Shown one piece after another: positions 1-6,113 of a stretch of DNA of 8,109 nucleotides. The stretch is taken from NCBI GenBank assembly GCA_023253235.1, contig JALRHE010000286.1, positions 1 through 8,109 of the forward strand, written 5' to 3'. This DNA is from Steroidobacteraceae bacterium (GTDB lineage Bacteria; Pseudomonadota; Gammaproteobacteria; Steroidobacterales; Steroidobacteraceae). Position numbers and translations under genes: made by a program. How positions within the stretch are numbered: position 1 is the stretch's first letter; each line of letters opens with the position of its first letter. The notes below the pieces were generated by a model, which did no database searches, was not told the DNA's origin, and saw only the letters and a program-made list of their open reading frames with translations.

Positions 1-1164
1 CGTGCGCCCCTTGGCGACGAGCCCCGCGAGCACCAGCGAGGCTGAAGCTCGCAGATCGGTCGCCATCACCGGCGCCGCCTGCAACTGCGGCACACCCTTG
101 ATGATCGCCGTGTTGCCTTCTAGGCGAATTTCGGCACCCAAGCGGCGCATCTCGAGCATGTGCATGAAGCGATTCTCAAAAATCGTTTCGATGATGGTGC
201 TGACGCCGTCGGAGATCGTGTTGAGCGCCGCGAACTGAGCTTGCATGTCGGTCGGGAATGCCGGGTACGGCGCCGTACGCAAGTCCGTCGACTTCGGTCT
301 GCGACCGCGCATGTCGATGTCGATCCAGTCGACGCCCGTGACGATATCGGCGCCTGCCTCCTGCAACTTGGCGAGGACTGCATCGAGATGATCGGGTCGC
401 GTGTTGAGCGTGCGCACGCGGCCGCCGGTGATCGCGCCGGCGACGAGATACGTACCCGTCTCGATGCGATCCGGCTGTACTCGATATTGCGCACCGTGCA
501 GACGCGGTACGCCGTCGATGATGATCTTGTCGGTGCCCGCGCCGCGAATCTGGGCGCCCATCGAAATCAGGAACTCAGCAAGATCGACGACCTCCGGCTC
601 GCGCGCCGCGTTCTCGAGTACGGTCTGACCATCGGCGAGCGTTGCGGCCATCATCAAATTCTCAGTGCCGGTCACCGTCACCGTATCGAGCACCAGCCGC
701 GCACCGCGCAGACGGTTCGCCCGCGCGCGAATGTAGCCGTTCTCGATCGCGATCTCGGCACCCATCGCCTGCAAACCGGCAACGTGGATGTTCACCGGTC
801 GCGCACCGATGGCGCAGCCGCCCGGCAAAGACACGTCGGCCTGACCGAACCGCGCAAGCAGCGGCCCGAGCACCAGAATCGAAGCTCGCATCGTTTTGAC
901 GAGCTCGTACGGTGCTACCGCGTTGGTGAGCGAGCGCGCATCCACCTCGACCTGCATGCGTTCGTCGACGGTCACGGTGACACCCATGCGACCGAGCAGC
1001 TCGATCATGGTGGTGACGTCTTGCAGGTGAGGTACGTTACCGACGGCGACGGGTTCGGACGCGAGCAGCGTGCCGGCGAGTATCGGCAGCGCCGCGTTTT
1101 TCGCGCCGGAGATCCGAACCTCACCCTCGAGCGGACGCCCGCCTTCGATGTGCAATTTATCCAT
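1..1164 (-). CDS. murA: UDP-N-acetylglucosamine 1-carboxyvinyltransferase MurA (3' end outside window)
   Basis: MurA transfers the enolpyruvyl group of phosphoenolpyruvate to UDP-GlcNAc, the first committed cytoplasmic step of peptidoglycan synthesis. The visible 388 codons begin MDKLHIEGG. They contain the substrate-binding lysine (K22 in GAKNAALP), the active-site loop PGGCAIGARP with catalytic Cys117 (C115 in E. coli, the fosfomycin target), and the FPTDMQAQF motif with the general-base Asp306. All are hallmarks of the family. MurA is about 420 residues long, so roughly 30 C-terminal residues and the stop lie beyond the left edge. The ATG at 1164 is the only good start: it matches the usual N-terminus and lies 23 nt after the stop of the upstream BolA-family gene. 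No strong Shine-Dalgarno is visible, so coupling to that gene is likely. Cys117 predicts fosfomycin sensitivity of the enzyme itself, rather than the Cys-to-Asp resistant form. Confidence 0.98.
   Translation of the reverse strand, partial: MDKLHIEGGRPLEGEVRISGAKNAALPILAGTLLASEPVAVGNVPHLQDVTTMIELLGRMGVTVTVDERMQVEVDARSLTNAVAPYELVKTMRASILVLGPLLARFGQADVSLPGGCAIGARPVNIHVAGLQAMGAEIAIENGYIRARANRLRGARLVLDTVTVTGTENLMMAATLADGQTVLENAAREPEVVDLAEFLISMGAQIRGAGTDKIIIDGVPRLHGAQYRVQPDRIETGTYLVAGAITGGRVRTLNTRPDHLDAVLAKLQEAGADIVTGVDWIDIDMRGRRPKSTDLRTAPYPAFPTDMQAQFAALNTISDGVSTIIETIFENRFMHMLEMRRLGAEIRLEGNTAIIKGVPQLQAAPVMATDLRASASLVLAGLVAKGRT
21..895 (-). repeat. Diverged internal repeat within murA (EPSP-synthase fold symmetry)
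   Basis: Two short segments of murA, near 21-58 and 861-895, share the core gcgagctt...ctggtgctcg when read on the coding strand. They encode the related peptides LRASASLVLAGL and MRASILVLGPL. This reflects the pseudo-symmetric subdomain repeats of the enolpyruvyl transferase fold, not a recent DNA repeat. It is recorded only because it stands out at nucleotide level. Confidence 0.6.
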
Positions 1165-1187
1165 GTGGATTTGGGGCAGCGTCGCGC

Positions 1188-1424
1188 TCAGCGCGCTGCC
1201 GCTTCCTCGGGCGTCAAGGCCTCGATGGAGAGCGCGTGGATCTCGCGACCGACCAGTTCGCCAAGGCAGCGATAAACCAGTTGATGCCTCGCGATGCTGC
1301 GCTTGCCGGCAAACTCGCTCGAGACGATGCGAGCGGCAAAGTGGGTCTGGTCTTCGGACTCGACGACCACGAGGGCGCCGGGCAAGCCCGCGCGTAACAA
1401 TTCGGCGACTTTTTCAGGGTGCAT
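1188..1424 (-). CDS. ibaG: BolA/IbaG-family iron-sulfur-associated protein
   Basis: This is a 78-residue protein of the BolA superfamily, close to the usual length for IbaG (YrbA). Family members partner with monothiol glutaredoxins to hold or hand over [2Fe-2S] clusters; some act as stress or morphology regulators. Visible family features are the central THF segment (H28), an RHQLVY segment (R46, H47) and the near-invariant C-terminal histidine in IHALSIEALTPEE (H63). The gene lies immediately upstream of murA on the same strand (23 nt apart), the usual position of ibaG in gammaproteobacteria, and this favours the IbaG assignment. The RH pair is more typical of BolA proper than of E. coli IbaG, so the subfamily is less certain than the superfamily. 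The ATG at 1424 is supported by the typical short N-terminus. No clear Shine-Dalgarno precedes it, and its start is only 20 nt from the divergent kdsD start. Confidence 0.9.
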   Translation of the reverse strand: MHPEKVAELLRAGLPGALVVVESEDQTHFAARIVSSEFAGKRSIARHQLVYRCLGELVGREIHALSIEALTPEEAAAR

Positions 1425-1444
1425 GAGCGGTATGATGCCATCCC
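1425..1444 (+). promoter_or_regulatory. 20-bp divergent gap with a -10-like box for kdsD
   Basis: The start codons of ibaG (minus) and kdsD (plus) are separated by only 20 bases. The gap contains TATGAT at 1431-1436, a 5/6 match to the sigma-70 -10 consensus, ending 8 bases before the kdsD ATG. If used, transcription would begin at or within a few bases of the ATG, giving a leaderless or nearly leaderless mRNA. In agreement, no Shine-Dalgarno sequence precedes kdsD. I find no convincing -35 box at 16-18 bp spacing; TTTTCA at 1411-1416 leaves only 14 bp. The promoter is therefore a weak prediction, and transcription could start inside either neighbouring gene. Confidence 0.4.
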
Positions 1445-2434
1445 ATGAGTCACTCTGCGCATCGCAACGACGCTGAACTGGTTGCCGCCGGCAAGCGAGC
1501 CCTCGCGACCGAGATTCGAGGGCTGCAGGAACTCGACCATCGCATCGATGCCCGTTTCGCCGCCGCCTGTCGAGTGTGCCTCGATTGCCAGGGGCGTTTG
1601 GTCGTCACCGGCATGGGCAAGTCCGGCCACATCGCGAGCAAGATTGCCGCGACGCTCGCGAGCACCGGCAGCCCGGCCTTCTTCCTGCACCCGGCCGAAG
1701 CCAGCCATGGCGACATGGGCATGATCACGCGCCACGACGTACTGATCGCGCTGTCGAATTCGGGCGAAACCCCCGAAGTGATCACCCTCATCCCCTCGAT
1801 CGCACGACTTGGCGTGCCGCTGATCGCGCTCACCGGTAACGCCCAATCCACGCTCGCTCGCAGCGCCACGGTGCATCTTGATGTCAGCGTCCCGGCTGAG
1901 GCCTGCCCGCTCAATCTCGCGCCGACCGCCAGCACGACCGCAACGCTCGCCATGGGCGATGCGCTCGCCGTCGCGCTGCTCGAAGCGCGCGGCTTCACGG
2001 CCGAAGATTTCGCACGCTCGCACCCGGGCGGTTCACTCGGTCGCCGGCTCCTCACCCGCGTCGAAGATGTGATGCGCACGGGCGACGGCATTCCGAAAGT
2101 CGCCGCCAACCTCACGCTCGCACAAGGACTCGTCGAAATGTCGCGCATCGGCATGGGTATGGCGGTCGTGGTCGACGATGCGCAGCGCGCCCTCGGGGTC
2201 TACACCGACGGCGATTTGCGCCGCACGCTCGATCGACGCCTCGATCTGCACAGCTCGACGATGCGCGAGGTTATGACCCACCCTTGCAAGACCATCGGTC
2301 CGCGAGAACTTGCCGCCGAGGCCCTGCTCGTGATGGAAAAACACCGGATCACAGGCTTGCCGGTGGTCGATGCGGCGGGAGTGCTGGTCGGCGCGCTCAA
2401 CATTCACGATCTTTGGCGCAGCGGGGTCGTGTGA
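1445..2434 (+). CDS. kdsD: D-arabinose 5-phosphate isomerase KdsD
   Basis: KdsD interconverts ribulose 5-phosphate and arabinose 5-phosphate, the first step toward KDO, the inner-core sugar of LPS. The 329-residue protein matches E. coli KdsD (328 aa) along its whole length. An N-terminal sugar-isomerase (SIS) domain covers about residues 40-175, with GMGKSGH (K59) and the phosphate-binding serines of SNSGET. The catalytic histidine in SHPGGSLGRRLL falls at H193, the same number as in E. coli. Two CBS domains follow (about 206-262 and 273-329), ending in the typical HDLWRSGVV. The start at 1445 gives the conserved MSH N-terminus. The stop overlaps the GTG start of lptC by 4 nt. In many gammaproteobacteria kdsC, the KDO 8-phosphate phosphatase, follows kdsD; here it is absent. 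Confidence 0.97.
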   Translation: MSHSAHRNDAELVAAGKRALATEIRGLQELDHRIDARFAAACRVCLDCQGRLVVTGMGKSGHIASKIAATLASTGSPAFFLHPAEASHGDMGMITRHDVLIALSNSGETPEVITLIPSIARLGVPLIALTGNAQSTLARSATVHLDVSVPAEACPLNLAPTASTTATLAMGDALAVALLEARGFTAEDFARSHPGGSLGRRLLTRVEDVMRTGDGIPKVAANLTLAQGLVEMSRIGMGMAVVVDDAQRALGVYTDGDLRRTLDRRLDLHSSTMREVMTHPCKTIGPRELAAEALLVMEKHRITGLPVVDAAGVLVGALNIHDLWRSGVV

Positions 2435-2979
2435 AGCGCTCGGCGAGACTCGCGGTGCATTCTTTGACGATGAGCTGGCTCGCTGTAGTAACGCTCAACG
2501 GTTGCGCGCGGCGCGACTTGAACGAGAGCGCGGAGTTTGAATCTACGGATATCGGCTATTCGGCCTCGGGTATCGAGTTGATTCAAACGGATGTCGAAGG
2601 TCGGACTCGCTATCGACTGACAGCGACCGAACTCTCGCAAGATCCACGCTCGCGTGAAATGCAGCTCACGTCCGTCGATCTGCGAATGGCGACCGCCGAT
2701 ACCGCGTGGCAAGCCACTGCCCGCACCGCCACGCTCTCGGCCGATGCGCGCAAGCTCGCCTTCCGTGATCGAGTATTGCTCGAATCATCGGGGCAACCGG
2801 CTTTGCAGCTACGCACCGACGCGTTGGATTACGACTTCCTGACCCGTCGTGCCCGCAGTCCCGGATCTGCCCGCATCAGTTTTGCGGCAGGGGAGCTGAC
2901 GGCCAATCGGATCGACGTCGATCTTCAGAGGCAACGCCTTTCATTGGGGAACAGCGTACATGGCCGCTTTGCGCCCTAA
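2431..2979 (+). CDS. lptC: LPS export ABC transporter periplasmic protein LptC
   Basis: LptC links the inner-membrane LptB2FG extractor to the periplasmic LptA bridge and receives LPS in its beta-jellyroll. The call rests on position (kdsD-lptC-lptA-lptB), on length (182 aa against about 190 in E. coli), and on the LptC-like pattern of alternating beta strands, including the stretch TATLSADARKLAFRDRVLLE. The start is GTG at 2431, which overlaps the kdsD stop as GTGA. Upstream starts in the same frame would run deep into kdsD and are rejected. The N-terminus has a basic n-region (KRSAR), a short hydrophobic stretch and then LNGC with Cys25. This could be a lipoprotein signal rather than the plain transmembrane anchor of E. 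coli LptC. Asn at the -2 position is unusual for a lipobox, so the anchoring mode is unresolved. The 3' end overlaps lptA by 20 nt. Confidence 0.9.
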   Translation: MKRSARLAVHSLTMSWLAVVTLNGCARRDLNESAEFESTDIGYSASGIELIQTDVEGRTRYRLTATELSQDPRSREMQLTSVDLRMATADTAWQATARTATLSADARKLAFRDRVLLESSGQPALQLRTDALDYDFLTRRARSPGSARISFAAGELTANRIDVDLQRQRLSLGNSVHGRFAP

Positions 2980-3580
2980 CGCCCTGCTGATCAGCGGTTA
3001 TCTCGTCTGCGTAGCGCCGTTCGCTTGGGCGCAAAGCGCTGCGAAGCCATCCGCCGAGATCGTGCTCGATGCCGCCTCCTCCGAGATGGACTATCGAACC
3101 AATACGCTGCTCTTTCAGGACCTACTCATCAGCCAAGGCTCGACTCGCGTCAAAGCTGAGCGAGCGCGCTCGACAGGCCTCGACTTCGCAGCGTCGACTT
3201 GGACGTTGAGCGGCGGCGTACGACTCGAACTCGAGGGTGGCGTCATGAGTTCGTCCGAGGCCACGGTGATCTTTCGCGATAACCGCGTCGTCTCGGCCAC
3301 TGTCCGCGGCGAGAACACCGCCTTCGAACAGCGACTGCGCAACGGCAATCGTGCCTCGGGTAAGGCGCGCGAAATTCTCTACGATTCGACAACGGCGACC
3401 GTCACCCTGCAAGGCGACGCTTTGCTCAGCGACGGTCGCAACGACATCCGTGGCGACAAACTCGTATACGACCTCGCCGCCGAGCGCGTCAGCGCGGGTA
3501 ACACCACCTCGGGTGATCGGGTGCGAATCACCATCAGGCCCCCTGCCGATACCAACAACTCGGCGAGACCACCGCGATGA
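2960..3580 (+). CDS. lptA: LPS transport periplasmic bridge protein LptA
   Basis: LptA polymerises head-to-tail into the periplasmic bridge that carries LPS from LptC to LptD at the outer membrane. The 206-residue product starts with a signal peptide: a hydrophobic core from about A8 to P20, then the signal-peptidase I motif AWA before Q25. An OstA/LptA-type domain follows, with strands such as LLFQDLLISQGSTRVKAERA and GDALLSDGRNDIRGDKLVYD, the latter typical of LptA. The sequence is otherwise diverged from E. coli and ends in a Pro/Arg-rich tail. The ATG at 2960 lies inside the end of lptC and is preceded by GGGGA at 2946-2950, a plausible ribosome-binding site at 9 nt spacing. The stop overlaps the lptB start (ATGA). 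Confidence 0.93.
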   Translation: MAALRPNALLISGYLVCVAPFAWAQSAAKPSAEIVLDAASSEMDYRTNTLLFQDLLISQGSTRVKAERARSTGLDFAASTWTLSGGVRLELEGGVMSSSEATVIFRDNRVVSATVRGENTAFEQRLRNGNRASGKAREILYDSTTATVTLQGDALLSDGRNDIRGDKLVYDLAAERVSAGNTTSGDRVRITIRPPADTNNSARPPR

Positions 3581-4302
3581 GTCGCCTGTACGCGGAACAT
3601 TTGGCGAAGGCCTACGGCGCAAGACCGATCGTACGGGATCTGTCGCTCGAGGTCGGCGCCGGCGAAATCGTCGGCCTGCTCGGACCGAACGGCGCCGGTA
3701 AGACGACCGCGTTCTACATGATCGTGGGTCTCGTGACGGCCGATGCGGGTCGTATCCGAATAGACGATCGTGATCTGACACACGAACCCATGCACCGACG
3801 CGCGCAAGCCGGCATTGGCTACCTGCCGCAGGAAGCCTCGGTGTTTCGCAAGCTGAGCGTGGCCGATAACGTGCGCGCGATCCTTGAAACGCGAGTCGAT
3901 CTGGATGAACCCCGTCGCAGAGAGCGACTCGAGCAGATACTCGAGGAACTACGCATCACTCACGTGCGCGACACTCTTGGGATGGCGCTCTCCGGTGGCG
4001 AGCGTCGTCGAGTAGAGATCGCCCGGGCGCTGGCGGCCGAGCCGAGATTTTTACTGCTCGATGAACCCTTCGCCGGTGTCGATCCCATTTCGGTACTCGA
4101 TATTCAGCGCATCGTCCGCGAGCTTGCGGCGCGCGGTATTGGCATTCTGATCACCGACCATAACGTCCGCGAAACGCTCGGCGTGTGCGACCGCTCCTGC
4201 ATCATCGCCGACGGCACCGTCATCGCTGCCGGACCGGCGGCAGAAATCCTTGCCAATCCCCGAGTGCGTGAGGTGTACTTGGGCGACACCTTCCGCCTCT
4301 AG
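3577..4302 (+). CDS. lptB: LPS export ABC transporter ATP-binding protein LptB
   Basis: LptB is the cytoplasmic ATPase dimer that powers LPS extraction by LptFG. At 241 residues it is the same length as E. coli LptB, and key positions coincide. These are Walker A GPNGAGKT at 36-43, Q-loop Q85, F90/R91 in the groove that contacts the LptF/LptG coupling helices, the signature LSGGE at 138-142, Walker B with D162 and catalytic E163, and the switch His195 in TDHNV. The complete motif set indicates an active ATPase. lptF and lptG are not in the window; in gammaproteobacteria they usually sit at a separate locus. The start overlaps the lptA stop as ATGA, implying coupled translation. Position and the F90 region distinguish it from LivF/LivG-type ATPases, its nearest look-alikes. 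Confidence 0.98.
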   Translation: MSRLYAEHLAKAYGARPIVRDLSLEVGAGEIVGLLGPNGAGKTTAFYMIVGLVTADAGRIRIDDRDLTHEPMHRRAQAGIGYLPQEASVFRKLSVADNVRAILETRVDLDEPRRRERLEQILEELRITHVRDTLGMALSGGERRRVEIARALAAEPRFLLLDEPFAGVDPISVLDIQRIVRELAARGIGILITDHNVRETLGVCDRSCIIADGTVIAAGPAAEILANPRVREVYLGDTFRL

Positions 4303-4309
4303 TTCTCGG

Positions 4310-4326
4310 TAAGGGGCGCAACGGCG
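4310..4326 (+). promoter_or_regulatory. rpoN ribosome-binding site
   Basis: TAAGGGG at 4310-4316 lies about 10 nt before the rpoN ATG, inside the 24-nt lptB/rpoN spacer. It supports the chosen start. The spacer has no terminator-like hairpin, so rpoN is probably read through from lptB, though a promoter within lptB cannot be excluded. Confidence 0.5.
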
Positions 4327-5766
4327 ATGCTCAAACAGTCCCTGCAACTCAAGCTGGGTCAGTCTCTGACCATGACTCCGCAATTGCAGCAGGCGATTCG
4401 CCTGCTGCAGATGCCGACGCTCGAGTTGCAGGCACACATCAATGAAATGCTCGAGACCAACGTCATGCTCGAGCAGGAAGAGCCCGAGGACGAAGTCGAG
4501 CTCACCACGCATTTCACCGCCGCCGAACCCACCGAATCCATCGAGACGACCGAGCCGGTCGAAGTCGAGGTCGTCGATCAACCCTGGGCCGATCAGGCGG
4601 GCACCGGCAGTGATGGCGCTCGCGCCGAGGACGATGAGGATCGCGCTCGTGAATTCGCCGACGAACGCGAGCAAACCCTGCGCGATCACCTGCTCGGGCA
4701 ACTCGAGCTTGCGGGGCTCTCCGATGACGATCTGACCGTCGCGACGACGATCGTCGATACGCTCAACGAAGATGGCTATCTCACCGAGTCACTGACCGAG
4801 ATCGCCGCGACGCTGCGCCCGGATCTCGAGTGGGACGAAGAGGAAGTCGAGCGAGTACTGATGCTGGTACAGACGCTCGATCCGATCGGTGTGGCGGCGC
4901 GCGATCTGGCGGAGTGTCTATCGTTACAGTTGAGTCAGTTGGCTCCCGACACGCCGGGACTCGCACTCGCCAAACGGATCGCCGAGCAACATCTCGATCT
5001 GCTGGCCTTACGCGATCACGGGCCCTTACGTCGGGCGGTAGAGAGCATGCTCGGAGGCGACGAAGAGATGCTGGAGGCAGCGATCGCGCTCGTGCGCAGT
5101 TGTCACCCGCGACCGGGTGCCACCGTCAGTTCGACGCGCCCGGAGTATGTCGTGCCCGACGTCTTCGTGCGTCGCACGAGTCGCGGCTGGACGGTTGAAC
5201 TCGCGCCCGGGACACTGCCGCGTATCCGCGTCAATCAGAGTTACGCTGGCATGCTGGGGCGCGGTGGCGCACACACCACGCTGCGTACGCAGTTGCAGGA
5301 GGCGCGCTGGCTACTCAAAAGCCTCGAGATCCGTAACGACACGCTGCTGAAGGTGGCCCGCGCGATCGTCGAGCGGCAAACGGAATTCCTGGCGCAGGGT
5401 GAAGAGCACATGCGGCCGATGATCCTCAAGGACATCGCCTCGGCGATCGACATGCACGAATCGACCATTTCGCGCGTGACCTCAGGCAAATACATGCACA
5501 CCTCGCGTGGTGTGTTCGAGTTGCGGTATTTCTTCTCGAGCCAAGTTGAGGGAGACGACGGTCAGGGAACCTCGTCCACCGCCATACGGGCGAAAATCCG
5601 CAAACTGATCCGCGACGAGGACCCGGCCCAACCGCTCTCCGACAATCGCTTGGCGGAATTGCTCTCGAATGAGGGAATACCGGTAGCGCGAAGAACCGTG
5701 GCGAAGTACCGTGAGAGCCTCGGTATCGCCTCGTCTGCCGACCGCAAACGGGGTGGGACACGCTAA
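4327..5766 (+). CDS. rpoN: RNA polymerase sigma-54 factor RpoN
   Basis: Sigma-54 directs RNA polymerase to -24/-12 promoters, which open only with an AAA+ enhancer-binding activator. Typical regulons include nitrogen assimilation, motility and stress genes. The 479-residue protein has the three classical regions. Region I (about 1-50) is Gln/Leu-rich, begins LKQSLQLKLGQSLTMTPQLQ, and makes activator contact and inhibition. Region II is short and strongly acidic, about 50-120. Region III holds the core-binding domain (about 120-300), a helix-turn-helix around 369-390 (DIASAIDMHESTISRVTSGK), and the diagnostic RpoN box ARRTVAKYRE at 454-463 that reads the -24 element. The length is typical (E. 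coli 477 aa). Location between lptB and hpf is the standard gammaproteobacterial arrangement. No sigma-54 activator gene is present in the window. Confidence 0.98.
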   Translation: MLKQSLQLKLGQSLTMTPQLQQAIRLLQMPTLELQAHINEMLETNVMLEQEEPEDEVELTTHFTAAEPTESIETTEPVEVEVVDQPWADQAGTGSDGARAEDDEDRAREFADEREQTLRDHLLGQLELAGLSDDDLTVATTIVDTLNEDGYLTESLTEIAATLRPDLEWDEEEVERVLMLVQTLDPIGVAARDLAECLSLQLSQLAPDTPGLALAKRIAEQHLDLLALRDHGPLRRAVESMLGGDEEMLEAAIALVRSCHPRPGATVSSTRPEYVVPDVFVRRTSRGWTVELAPGTLPRIRVNQSYAGMLGRGGAHTTLRTQLQEARWLLKSLEIRNDTLLKVARAIVERQTEFLAQGEEHMRPMILKDIASAIDMHESTISRVTSGKYMHTSRGVFELRYFFSSQVEGDDGQGTSSTAIRAKIRKLIRDEDPAQPLSDNRLAELLSNEGIPVARRTVAKYRESLGIASSADRKRGGTR

Positions 5767-5780
5767 TCTCGGACTTAAAC

Positions 5781-5792
5781 GAGGAGACGATC
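5781..5792 (+). promoter_or_regulatory. Strong hpf ribosome-binding site
   Basis: GAGGAG at 5781-5786 with 6 nt spacing to the hpf ATG is the best Shine-Dalgarno match I see in the window. The 26-nt rpoN/hpf gap therefore gives hpf independent and probably high translation, in keeping with an abundant ribosome-bound protein. The other plus-strand starts have weaker sites or rely on overlap. Confidence 0.65.
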
Positions 5793-6110
5793 ATGCAAAT
5801 TTCCGTCACTGGTCATCACGTGGAAGTCACCGACGCCCTGCGCGAGTACATCCACAAGAAAATGGATCGCATCGTTCGGCACTTCGATCAACTGATGGAT
5901 GTGCACTACGTCATATCCGTCGAGAAATTGCGTCACAAGGCCGAGGCCACACTGAAGGTGCGCGGTGGCGACATCCATGCCGATGCCGAAGACGCCAACA
6001 TGTACGCGGCCATCGATGCGCTCGCCGACAAACTCGACCGACTGGTCAAGAAGCGCAAAGAAAAAATCACCGATCATCATGCCGAGGAAGGCCGCCGCGC
6101 GCGGCACTGA
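5793..6110 (+). CDS. hpf: Ribosome hibernation promoting factor HPF, short form
   Basis: HPF binds the 30S decoding region and, with RMF, drives formation of inactive 100S ribosome dimers when growth stops. The 105-residue protein aligns over its length with E. coli HPF (95 aa): MQISVTGHHVEVTDALREYI at the N-terminus, then a conserved GGDIHADAEDANMYAAIDAL block, then the basic LDRLVKKRKEKI helix. It lacks the C-terminal dimerisation domain of long HPF, so it belongs to the RMF-dependent short class; rmf is not in this window. It ends in a charged DHHAEEGRRARH tail a little longer than in E. coli. A strong Shine-Dalgarno fixes the start. rapZ follows after only 3 nt, where ptsN would normally sit. 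Confidence 0.97.
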   Translation: MQISVTGHHVEVTDALREYIHKKMDRIVRHFDQLMDVHYVISVEKLRHKAEATLKVRGGDIHADAEDANMYAAIDALADKLDRLVKKRKEKITDHHAEEGRRARH

Positions 6111-6113
6111 ACG

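Noticed and set aside
160..1275. 371-codon plus-strand open frame opposite murA and ibaG
   Set aside because: It is antisense to well-supported genes, Arg/His-rich with no recognisable family, and typical of spurious frames in GC-rich DNA.
1214..2023. 269-codon minus-strand open frame opposite kdsD
   Set aside because: It overlaps kdsD and reads through ibaG in a wrong frame. Composition is Arg/Gly/Ala-rich with no domain.
2284..2430. Longer lptC start inside kdsD
   Set aside because: It would overlap the kdsD CBS2 domain by about 150 nt and place an Arg-rich non-hydrophobic segment before the signal/anchor. GTG at 2431 fits better.
4303..4326. Terminator between lptB and rpoN
   Set aside because: No inverted repeat followed by a T-run is present in the 24-nt spacer.
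4051..4701. 216-codon minus-strand frame opposite lptB and rpoN
   Set aside because: It is a shadow of the lptB end and the Gln/Leu/Glu-rich rpoN start; no ribosome-binding site or domain supports it.
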